From Planctomycetota bacterium (GTDB lineage Bacteria; Planctomycetota; Planctomycetia; Pirellulales; Pirellulaceae): DNA of 61,490 nucleotides. The notes beneath the pieces are model-generated. The model was not told where the DNA came from and searched no databases. It saw nothing but the letters and a program-made list of their open reading frames with translations. Shown here piece after piece: positions 10,401 through 17,344 of the stretch. A program made the translations under genes and the position numbers. The stretch is taken from assembly GCA_026692905.1 (NCBI GenBank), contig JAPLNL010000097.1:1-61490 (forward strand). Direction: 5' to 3'. The first letter of the stretch is position 1. Each line of letters begins with the position of its first letter.

Positions 10401-11672
10401 CCTTGGGTGAAATCCAAAGAAGCGACCGAGTTCAACGATGACAAGCCCGTGAAGATTGCCGAAATCGAGGGGGGCAACTGGGGACTAGGACGCCGCGTAT
10501 TCCAAAGTGAGGCGGCCGGATGCTTCAAGTGCCACGCGATGGGAGGTGCGGGGGCAAAGATCGGGCCTGATCTCTCGAACCTAATTCACCGCGATTATGC
10601 CTCAGTGATGCGAGACATTGTCAACCCAAGCTTTGCTATTAACCCTGACTACATCGGGCACATGATTGCGATGAACGATGGTCAAGTGCTGACAGGGGTA
10701 TTGCGCGATGAATCCGGGCAGTTGATCTTGGGGGACGAAAAAGGGAATTCGACCAAGATTGTTCGTTCGGAAGTGGATCAGATGAAGCCTGCGAAGCTGT
10801 CTGTCATGCCGACGGGCTTGGCGGAAAAATTGTCCAAAGAGCAGTTGAGAGACTTGATGACTTATTTGCTGACATCGCCACCGAGAATGCCGCTTAACGG
10901 ACCGCTCCAAGCACCGCCAGTTCGTTCTCAAGCCGAATTGGCGGCGGTCTTGGCTGGCTCAACGCCATTACCAAAAGAGCTCAAGCCGTTGAAAATCGTT
11001 TTGGTTTCGGGAAAGAAAGATCACGGCCCGGGCGAGCACGATTATCCAGCTTGGCAGATTCAATGGGGCCAGTTGATGGCTGCGGCGCCGAATGTCGAGG
11101 TAAGTGCCGCGTGGGATTTTCCTAGTATGGAACAGTTGGCGACAGCTGACACATTGATCTTTTTTCAGAAGGGGGCGTGGAACGACGATCGAGCGAAGGA
11201 ACTGGATGCGTTTCAAGCTCGCGGTGGTGGCTCGGTCTACATTCACTGGGCAGTCAATGGGGATGACCGGGTTACTGATTTTTCGAAGCGGATCGGCCTA
11301 GCCTCCAAAGGTGGTAGCATTGGTTATCGCCACGGGCCATTGACGCTCGAAATGCACAACACCGATCACCCGATCCTGCGCAACATCGATCAACTCAAAC
11401 TGTACGATGAAAGTTATTGGAGGCTCACAGGGGATGTTAAGAACGTGATATTGTTCGCTACGAGCACGGAAGAAGGGAACGCGACTCCACAGGTGTGGGC
11501 TTACGAAAAAGGAGCAGGCCGAGTTTTTGTCAGTATTCCGGGGCACTACAGTTGGACGTTTGACGATCCGATCTTCCGAGTTCTCTTGCTTCGTGGGATC
11601 GCTTGGACAGCCCGCGAGCCAGTCGACCGATTCAACGAACTTGTACCACTTGGCGCTAGGCTAACAAAATGA
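7482..11672 (+). CDS. Secreted LamG/membrane-bound dehydrogenase/cytochrome c/ThuA-like fusion
   Basis: A 1396-aa exported protein. A signal peptide covers about 1-43 (ending ATAQ). About 55-305 is a concanavalin/LamG-like sandwich. About 315-690 is a beta-propeller dehydrogenase with Asp-rich loops (DTDGDGVED, DTNGDDKADEE). A linker is followed by a cytochrome c domain with heme motif CFKCH (Cys1014, Cys1017, His1018). Residues 1170-1390 are a ThuA-like (glutamine-amidotransferase-fold) domain opening LKIVLVSGKKDHGPGEHDY. ThuA proteins act on sugars such as trehalose or turn up in glycoside catabolism. The combination suggests an extracytoplasmic sugar-oxidising enzyme that passes electrons to its own heme. 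The start at 7482 is the only one that keeps the signal peptide close to the N-terminus. Confidence 0.88.
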   Translation: MFRLLASFTCMLPYCCSSKSLRVLTAVLAAFATVCVLSQATAQIPEWADKRLTTRDGLVLWLDANAIPAARKANNLTSLPNRGALEKWPDGSGTGRQFLQASSGAQPQLVPIGDSWSVRFDGETDHMRCLSVPGKIEAATLFIVAAPHDNFGEFRGLFATNAPQKRDYESGLTVDLGAAPTASLEYVNVEGSGFGGARNVLKDTQRFGTLQTMETVFDPQSRKVTLSIDGKQAGERSFEPKVLSIDQLTLAARFYTNGPGEHIVRGPLKCDIAEVLFYDRVLSKEERASVRAYLTAKHANLADRLPGELKLTPGVTLVKAENPPLIQMFVPGFTVRELPVELTNVNNVRYREDGRLMTLGYNGDLHLLSDTDGDGVEDKAELFWKNQGSLRGPLGMLLTPPGYAKGRGVFVPSKGKVSLIVDTNGDDKADEEIVIATGWKEISQNVDAVGITMDKEGAIYFGLGTANYANAYMVDESGKAEYDIKSERGTVQRISPDFSKRETLCTGIRFPIAFAFNDAGHLFCSEQEGATWLPNGNPLDELLHIQAGRHYGFPPRHPRHNPDVIDEPSTFDYGPQHQSTCGMVFNNAVNGGPVFGPAAWTKQALVCGESRGKLWRTQLFKTEAGYVASTHLFAGLQMLTIDGCVAPDGDFVVACHSGPPDWGTGPTGIGKLFRIKYSDPSSPQPVATWSESPNEIRIAFDRPIDPLKMRNLAEQVKVEFGEFVRAGDRFETLVPPYAVVKRQLATPRFELPVAGASLTGDLRTLVVSTATMKSNSHYAVTLPVPEESLKSEAKSTKHSQIDLDLSLTGVQAIWTTKDAEQVALVNTTGWLPHLNLQVAREFTQGSSQHEALWSAMESSGELMLRTNLDLHHLLRPVVQPGSKIDYEWPAESVTLVLSSPQPIAVSSSLGKIESQLSNGVHVVRLTCSGDAAALVELEIKLTKATDAKPQLDVSVHTAEDPRDRPLPLNRFYMPWVKSKEATEFNDDKPVKIAEIEGGNWGLGRRVFQSEAAGCFKCHAMGGAGAKIGPDLSNLIHRDYASVMRDIVNPSFAINPDYIGHMIAMNDGQVLTGVLRDESGQLILGDEKGNSTKIVRSEVDQMKPAKLSVMPTGLAEKLSKEQLRDLMTYLLTSPPRMPLNGPLQAPPVRSQAELAAVLAGSTPLPKELKPLKIVLVSGKKDHGPGEHDYPAWQIQWGQLMAAAPNVEVSAAWDFPSMEQLATADTLIFFQKGAWNDDRAKELDAFQARGGGSVYIHWAVNGDDRVTDFSKRIGLASKGGSIGYRHGPLTLEMHNTDHPILRNIDQLKLYDESYWRLTGDVKNVILFATSTEEGNATPQVWAYEKGAGRVFVSIPGHYSWTFDDPIFRVLLLRGIAWTAREPVDRFNELVPLGARLTK

Positions 11673-11707
11673 AGTTGAAAGCAGATTTGGATGGCCCCCA
11701 GACGCCT

Positions 11708-11793
11708 AAATTTTGAAGTTGCGCTATTTGTATTGAGGGCCGAAGGCTCGACACATCCTTTGCCGGTGCCGTGAGGCACCAGACTTGCTAGCC
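11708..11793. repeat. Dispersed repeat, GGGCCGAAGGCTCGACACA family, copy 1
   Basis: This stretch between the converging genes matches, in reverse orientation, 42897-42983 at roughly 80% over about 86 bases. The match runs from TTTTGAAGTTG and CTATTTG through GGGCCGAAGGCTCGACACA to a GCCGGTGCC/GGCACC hairpin. Related pieces lie at 53000-53040 and 53240-53280. Besides being a dispersed element, its hairpins may serve as a bidirectional transcription stop. Confidence 0.6.
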
Positions 11794-11849
11794 CAAGGAT
11801 TTTCCCGCGTCTATCTCTTTTAGCTTCTTTCGGCCAATTCTCGCTTTCG

Positions 11850-14159
11850 TCACTGTGGAAAGCGCAGCTCAAGCTGACGCCGCACTTCGCCTGTTAAGTA
11901 GTTCTTCGGCAATAACGCGAAATAGGCTCGCTGATTGCGATGATCGATGACCATTTCGCGTTCGTAAAGCCAAAGCAGCGGCGGGAAAAACCGAGTAACC
12001 GCCAGCCAGTGCATGGGCGTGATTGCACTGCTCGATGTTAACCGAAGATGTTGTAAAGTGTTTTGCTCTCGAGCTAATGAGTATTGAATACTCTCTGCAC
12101 GCTCATCAGAAACAGATGGTACTAGACTTCGATAGATTTCCGCCCCTCCAATCAACTGAACGCCTTCGCTTTTCAGGTCGAGTAAGAGGAACATCGCCGT
12201 TTTGCGGGCGCCCTGCGAGTCCAATGCATTAACTTTACTCGCAAAATCTTGAAGCTCGCGATTCAGCTTCCAAAGCCTTAGTCCTAACTCCGCTTCCTTT
12301 TCTTCCAAGGCGATGGTCGCTAAGGCTGCGGTGCGAACGATCAATAGATTGAGTTTATTCTTGAGCCCATAAGACATAGGGACTTTTGCTTCGTTTTGCA
12401 ACCGATCCAGCTCCCCCAAAATAGGCTCCAGAAGTTCGCGGATTGGCTGGTCTCCTTTCTCTTTGAGTTCATTTCGGATGGTGCTGATTGAACCGTTAGC
12501 GCTCCCGGCGATCATATGCATCGTCTCTGATTGATAACGCGAAAGGATCGCAATACCAGGCATGTCACCGGCCAGTAGCGGGTCCGTTATGGATAGATAT
12601 TCAGGTGCGATATGTTCGATTGCTTGAGACGATTCGACTGGTTTCGAGATCTCAGGAGCATATGGAATCGACAAGAAGCCAAACGTGCATGCGAAGCAAA
12701 ATGGCGAAAGGGATGCCAATACCGAAACCCACAGGAAATGCACTTCCAGATTGGGTTTATCTAAGACGAGCCATCTTCGCGCCATCCAAAAAATGGAAAC
12801 CAGAAGAATAAAGGCTCCGATGGGCAAAAAAAGAAGCAGGATGTTTTCAAATGCTCCGCCATTGACCTGGGTCAACATCTGCTGATCATGAAGAACCCAA
12901 GAATAAAGGATACCATTGATAATGAAGCTGAAGACTCCAACAAGAATCGCAGCGCCAATCGCCATCACTTGTGAGCGAAAACACATCGAAGCAAGTGCTC
13001 CCAAGGAAAATGCGATTGCCCCAGCAAATAAACCAAGCATCAATCGATCGAATTGGCCCTGGCTGAATGCTAAAGCAATCAAGAAAACAAGGTACGCAGG
13101 AAATGCCATTCCCAATGAGACAACTAGGCGACTCAGTACAAGCTTCCAAGGTGCAATCCCCCTGTCCGCTAAAAACCGGAACCGACCTAACATTTGATCG
13201 CTCTGAAATGTGGTCACGCCCAGCGCGAGCAATGCGAGCAATACGAAGAACAAATGAAGCTCGTCATCCATTCGTAAAAAAAGGATCGTGCAGATGGCCA
13301 TGTTTGCCAAAACCAAAAGCCCCATCACAAAGTTGTTACGCAACGAATGTACGATCATCATCCACCATTCACTTGGACGTGCACTAGCGCTTTCACGATA
13401 GCGAAAGTGACCTGTGACGACGGTTGATGCTCGCTCCTTCCAAAAAGCAATTTTCGTCATTTGCCCATATGTCCATCGCCAGCGAAAGGCAGAGACGAGC
13501 AAACCCAAACCTACAGTTAGAACCGAAGTCGAAAGGAACGAGAACCAGAACCTGGGGGCGGCATCGGGCGAAATGCCAAAGCGATTCATTGGCCAACTAT
13601 GCAATACAGGAATTAGTGAAAACGAATGGAGAACTGTAAGTACAGTCCCTGCCACTAGCAATGCGACAAGCGTATCTCGCATCAAGAGGGTGGCCAAAAA
13701 GCAGAGAACAATAACTTGAAAGAAGATTAACAACGTAAGACTGAAATACGATGCAAGTACGTCCACCGTCGCAAAAATCGCTGGGATGATACCCAAGGGC
13801 AATGATGCGCATAGAGAACCTAGCGTTGCAACGATCAGTTTACTACAAAGCGATTTTTTCCAAGAAACGGGCAAACTACTCGACCAAGCCCAGTTCCCGG
13901 ATTGGCGTTCGTGTCCGATAAGCATGCCAGAGCACGCCACCGCTAGCAGGATCGGTGTTCCGCTCGCAATACCCAAAAAGCTGGTCGAGAGCGGCCCCAA
14001 TTGCTTGTGGTCTATCGTGAGGAGAGCGATAGTCAAGAACAGCAGTTGCAAGCACAATGCACCACCGACCAAGACCAAAAACGCAAGCTTCACTTGCTGA
14101 AAGTCTTTCCAAAGCAAAGAGCCCCATAGCGATGGCTTGTTTTGATTCGCGAGCTGCAT
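11850..14159 (-). CDS. ABC transporter permease (ABC-2-like), large
   Basis: This 769-aa inner-membrane protein has a first helix bundle at about 28-240, a second at about 270-480, and a long soluble tail (about 520-769). It is the membrane partner of the ATPase encoded just upstream: the ATPase stop and this start share one base (TAATG). GntR(YtrA)-ATPase-permease operons generally encode exporters or membrane-stress ABC systems. The size, about twice that of a simple ABC-2 permease, and the Leu/Glu-rich soluble tail are unusual and may be an extracytoplasmic domain. No substrate can be inferred. Confidence 0.8.
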   Translation of the reverse strand: MQLANQNKPSLWGSLLWKDFQQVKLAFLVLVGGALCLQLLFLTIALLTIDHKQLGPLSTSFLGIASGTPILLAVACSGMLIGHERQSGNWAWSSSLPVSWKKSLCSKLIVATLGSLCASLPLGIIPAIFATVDVLASYFSLTLLIFFQVIVLCFLATLLMRDTLVALLVAGTVLTVLHSFSLIPVLHSWPMNRFGISPDAAPRFWFSFLSTSVLTVGLGLLVSAFRWRWTYGQMTKIAFWKERASTVVTGHFRYRESASARPSEWWMMIVHSLRNNFVMGLLVLANMAICTILFLRMDDELHLFFVLLALLALGVTTFQSDQMLGRFRFLADRGIAPWKLVLSRLVVSLGMAFPAYLVFLIALAFSQGQFDRLMLGLFAGAIAFSLGALASMCFRSQVMAIGAAILVGVFSFIINGILYSWVLHDQQMLTQVNGGAFENILLLFLPIGAFILLVSIFWMARRWLVLDKPNLEVHFLWVSVLASLSPFCFACTFGFLSIPYAPEISKPVESSQAIEHIAPEYLSITDPLLAGDMPGIAILSRYQSETMHMIAGSANGSISTIRNELKEKGDQPIRELLEPILGELDRLQNEAKVPMSYGLKNKLNLLIVRTAALATIALEEKEAELGLRLWKLNRELQDFASKVNALDSQGARKTAMFLLLDLKSEGVQLIGGAEIYRSLVPSVSDERAESIQYSLAREQNTLQHLRLTSSSAITPMHWLAVTRFFPPLLWLYEREMVIDHRNQRAYFALLPKNYLTGEVRRQLELRFPQ

Positions 14160-15109
14160 TATGCCACCTCCGTTTGATTCGACTTGCCCTGTCCATTGCG
14201 TTCACGGGCTTGGATCGATTCGTAAGGCTGCGTGAATCCCAAATACAGCTCCTCAAGGTTTGGACGCATGGCCTTGATCTCGAACAAGTTCGCATGCTTC
14301 GACAGCCCAAGTTCGATGGCTGACGTGAAACCTCGGACCATCATGTGAATGGTGCGACCTTTTTGGATACGATGCAGAATTTCCAACTGCTCCATCTCGT
14401 CCGGTAACGCGAGGAGCGGATCTCGCAGTGATAGGTCGAGAATGGTTACGCTGCTCTTGAGTTCTTCGAGGGGCGACACGATCTGCAACTTCCCTTGATG
14501 CAGGATCGCTACCCAGTCCGCGACCCGCTCCACTTCTTGGATTTGATGCGAACTCAAGAAGACCGTTTGCCCTGCTGCCGCTCGATCGATCATGCTTTCC
14601 AAAAACGAACGCCGCACGAGCGGGTCCAAGCCCGACGTAGGCTCGTCCATGATCAAAAGCTCTGGATCAAAGGCCATAGCCAGCGACAACGCCACCTTCG
14701 CCCGCATTCCCTTAGATAAATCGCGTATTTTGGAATCGGCGGGGAGTTGGAATTCGTTGATCCGAGCAGCATAGTTTCTTAAGAATCCATCGGGATAAAA
14801 ACCCGAGGCATACCAACCAGCTTGTGCGACCGTCATCCATTCGTACAGTCCAGGGGCATCCGAGACGTAACCAACTTGGCGGCGAATCTCAAGCGGCTTT
14901 TTGAGTGGGTCCAGCCCGCAAACAGAGATGCTGCCACTATTGAGTTTCGTATATCCCAGCATACTCCGAATCAACGTCGATTTCCCCGCTCCGTTTTCAC
15001 CGAGCAGAGCGAAGACGACACCCGACGGCACCTTTAGAGAGATATTATCCAGCACGGTCTTTTTGCCGAATCGTTTGCTGACATTGTTTACGCTGATGAC
15101 TTCGCTCAT
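14159..15109 (-). CDS. ABC transporter ATP-binding protein
   Basis: This 316-aa ATPase carries a Walker A motif GENGAGKST (37-45), signature LSKGM (131-135), Walker B LLIMDEP (151-157) with catalytic Glu, D-loop SGLD and switch His in SSHQ. The C-terminal 90 residues form the accessory domain common in CcmA-like drug or membrane-stress exporters. Its ATG overlaps the stop of the GntR gene (ATGA at 15106-15109) and its stop overlaps the permease start, so the three genes are almost certainly translated from one mRNA. Confidence 0.93.
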   Translation of the reverse strand: MSEVISVNNVSKRFGKKTVLDNISLKVPSGVVFALLGENGAGKSTLIRSMLGYTKLNSGSISVCGLDPLKKPLEIRRQVGYVSDAPGLYEWMTVAQAGWYASGFYPDGFLRNYAARINEFQLPADSKIRDLSKGMRAKVALSLAMAFDPELLIMDEPTSGLDPLVRRSFLESMIDRAAAGQTVFLSSHQIQEVERVADWVAILHQGKLQIVSPLEELKSSVTILDLSLRDPLLALPDEMEQLEILHRIQKGRTIHMMVRGFTSAIELGLSKHANLFEIKAMRPNLEELYLGFTQPYESIQARERNGQGKSNQTEVA

Positions 15110-15504
15110 GATTGCTTTTCCCCGGTTCGGATTGCGTTTTTGAGTGCCTTTTCAAACATGGATCGCAAGCGGTCTTCGTCTAGCCCGCCGCGAATCGCTT
15201 CATCAAGTACCGCAGCCAATCGCTCAGCCAGAAGCTGTTGTCGATCTGCGACGCATTGCTTCTTTGCTCCCTCGCATACAGCCACTCCACGTCCGCGAAG
15301 CGACTGCAGGATTTCTTCGTTTTGCAATTGAAAGTACGCACGCTGGACCGTGTTTGGATTGAGCGTCAGCTGTTTGGCCATATCGCGTACACTCGGGATA
15401 ACTTGTCCAGGGACCAGGATCCCTTCCGCGACAGCGTATTTGATCTGCCGAACAAGCTGCTCATAAATAGGGATGCCGTTATTCGGCTCGATAGATAGCT
15501 GCAT
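15106..15504 (-). CDS. GntR family (YtrA-type) transcriptional regulator
   Basis: This 132-aa DNA-binding protein has an N-terminal winged helix (about 11-75) with the GntR pattern IYEQLVRQIK...GQVIPSVRDMA.....NPNTVQRAY. A short helical C-terminus without an effector domain is the mark of the YtrA subfamily. YtrA regulators usually repress their own ABC operon. The start at 15504 is supported by a strong Shine-Dalgarno run (GAAGGGGGG six bases before the ATG on the minus strand). A promoter and an operator-like palindrome lie just upstream. Confidence 0.93.
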   Translation of the reverse strand: MQLSIEPNNGIPIYEQLVRQIKYAVAEGILVPGQVIPSVRDMAKQLTLNPNTVQRAYFQLQNEEILQSLRGRGVAVCEGAKKQCVADRQQLLAERLAAVLDEAIRGGLDEDRLRSMFEKALKNAIRTGEKQS

Positions 15505-15568
15505 TTCGTTCCCCCCTTCTTCGTGTATGCATCGAATTCATCCGAAACACAAGACAAAAGAGTGTCGG

Positions 15569-15588
15569 TGTGGTAGCGTGATAATACA
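15569..15588. promoter_or_regulatory. Putative GntR/YtrA operator
   Basis: The 20-bp site reads, on the minus strand, TGT-N2-TA-N6-TA-N2-ACA, a dyad of the form bound by GntR-family dimers. It overlaps the -10 box of the operon promoter, where bound repressor would block RNA polymerase. Assignment to this regulator is an inference from position and symmetry. Confidence 0.5.
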
Positions 15589-15609
15589 GCGATCCCGTTA
15601 TGAAGTCAA
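15581..15609 (-). promoter_or_regulatory. Sigma-70-type promoter of the GntR-ABC operon
   Basis: On the minus strand a -35 box TTGACT (15604-15609) is followed after exactly 17 bases by a -10 box TATTAT (15581-15586). Both match 5 of 6 consensus bases. They lie about 75 bases upstream of the GntR start codon, leaving a leader that contains the strong ribosome site. Confidence 0.65.
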
Positions 15610-15713
15610 GGGATTTTTTTGGGTTTGCCGAAGTCGCAAATGAAATCGGCATTCACAGCCGACAAAACCCGGTGAGAATGACCAAACGGCTATTGGTGCG
15701 ATTCAAAGTTAAC

Positions 15714-15771
15714 GTGGGATAGGCTTCCAGCCTGTCGATAATGCGGTTGACAGGCTGGAAGCCTATCCCAC
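15714..15771. repeat. Perfect 23-bp inverted repeat (CTTCCAGCCTGTC family)
   Basis: The left arm 15714-15736 (beginning GTGGGATAGGC) and right arm 15749-15771 are exact reverse complements around a 12-base loop. It sits in the 373-base gap between the GntR promoter and the stop of the DUF1501 gene and lacks a T-run on either side. From memory this motif is widely scattered in planctomycete genomes. I find only this copy here. Otherwise the gap 15610-15877 holds nothing I can identify. Confidence 0.75.
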
Positions 15772-15877
15772 ATCCTCAGACTCAAGTTTTTTAATCAAGG
15801 TCAATTAGTGAAAACGGCACTAGCGCCTGCGAAGCGAGGGAGGACACTCGCTCTCCATTGGGTTGTCGTGCCACACT

Positions 15878-17344
15878 CTACGATAAAATTCCTTGGATGA
15901 CCTGACCGTGAACGTCGGTTAGGCGACGGTTTATACCATTGTGATAGAACGTTAACTTCTCGTGATCCAAACCCAATAAGTTCAGAATCGTTGCGTGGAA
16001 ATCTGGGATTGTCACTTTGTTTTCGGCCGCAAAGTAACCGATCTCATCTGAACTGCCATACTCCATGCCCTTCTTGACTCCAGCGCCGGCTAAGAAACAA
16101 GTAAACGCAGTTGGATGGTGGTCTCGTCCTGGTGCCCCGATCCCTTGAGTCGTTGGACTCCTCCCAAATTCTGTCGTCCATACAAACAAAGTGTCTTCGA
16201 ACATACCTCGTTGTTTCAAGTCTTGTATCAAGGCGGCCACGGGTTTGTCCATGGTTAGAGCTTGCGTGTCATGGTTCTCTTTTACATTCTCATGACCATC
16301 CCAGTTGATTCGAGGCGAACCAAAGGAGCCTCCATTGAGTATCTGAACAAATCGGACACCGCGTTCCAATAACCGTCGAGCGGTTAGGCAATTTCTGGCA
16401 AATCCTTTATTGGCCGGTTCATCTAGGCCATACATTTGCTGAGTTGCAGCGGTCTCCATCGAGAGATCGGTCGCCTCAGGGATGCTGGTCTGCATTTGAG
16501 CCGCCAACTCATAGGATCGCAGTCTCGCACCAAAGGCACTATCGCCTGGATGCCCATCCGCGAACTCACGATTCATGGCTGCAAGCAACTGCATGTCCGC
16601 CATTCTTGCACTGGCCGTGACGTGCTTGGGAGTCTGCAAATCAGGCACGGGCTCATTGGATTGAGTTCGAAACGCTACTCCTTGGTGATTGGCAGGCAAA
16701 AACCCGGATGTCCAATTGATGGACCCACCCGCAGGTAACCCTCTCGGATCCGGCAAAACCACGAACGCTGGTAGATTTTCATTTTCCGTACCAAGTCCAT
16801 AACTTAACCAAGACCCCATGCACGGAAAGCCATTCAACGTAAAGCCACTATTCATCTGAAAGGCGGCTGGCGTATGGTTGTTGCTCTTGGCTACCATCGA
16901 CTTGATGAAACAAACATCGTCAACACACTCAGACAACTTCGGTAGCAAATCGCTTACCCATGCCCCTGATTTACCGTGTTGCTTGAACCCATAGACACTC
17001 TTCATCAATCGACCCGGCTGACCGAAAAAACCAAGATTCTCTCCTTTGCCTTCCAGCGACTTGCCGTCCATCTTCTCTAGGTCAGGCTTGTAGTCAAACG
17101 TGTCGAGATGGCTCACACCACCTGCGCAAAACACTTGAACAACACGTTTCGCCTTGGGCGCAAAATGCGGCGCAATGGCAGACCGAGAATCGCTCGTCGA
17201 TGCATGAAGTCTGTCGCGATTCAGCATCCAAGCTAACGCGATCGCGCCGAGCCCTCCCCCTGAGTGCCACAGGAAATGCCGACGCGGGAAAGGGATATTG
17301 CCGTTTGTCTCCAAATTAGGCAAAGGCTCTCGGTTACTGGACAT
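15878..17344 (-). CDS. DUF1501 domain protein (sulfatase-like fold, Tat-exported)
   Basis: This 488-aa protein has a twin-arginine-like leader (PRRHFLW, Arg21-Arg22) followed by a Gly/Ala-rich hydrophobic stretch, so export of a folded protein is likely. The rest matches DUF1501, a planctomycete family related to the alkaline-phosphatase/sulfatase superfamily: VVQVFCAGGVSHLDTFDYKP near the start, WTTEFGR and RDHH motifs toward the C-terminus. Its start overlaps the end of the DUF1553 gene by 11 bases. DUF1553 and DUF1501 genes form conserved pairs in this phylum, so the products probably act together outside the cytoplasm; the reaction is unknown. Confidence 0.9.
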   Translation of the reverse strand: MSSNREPLPNLETNGNIPFPRRHFLWHSGGGLGAIALAWMLNRDRLHASTSDSRSAIAPHFAPKAKRVVQVFCAGGVSHLDTFDYKPDLEKMDGKSLEGKGENLGFFGQPGRLMKSVYGFKQHGKSGAWVSDLLPKLSECVDDVCFIKSMVAKSNNHTPAAFQMNSGFTLNGFPCMGSWLSYGLGTENENLPAFVVLPDPRGLPAGGSINWTSGFLPANHQGVAFRTQSNEPVPDLQTPKHVTASARMADMQLLAAMNREFADGHPGDSAFGARLRSYELAAQMQTSIPEATDLSMETAATQQMYGLDEPANKGFARNCLTARRLLERGVRFVQILNGGSFGSPRINWDGHENVKENHDTQALTMDKPVAALIQDLKQRGMFEDTLFVWTTEFGRSPTTQGIGAPGRDHHPTAFTCFLAGAGVKKGMEYGSSDEIGYFAAENKVTIPDFHATILNLLGLDHEKLTFYHNGINRRLTDVHGQVIQGILS

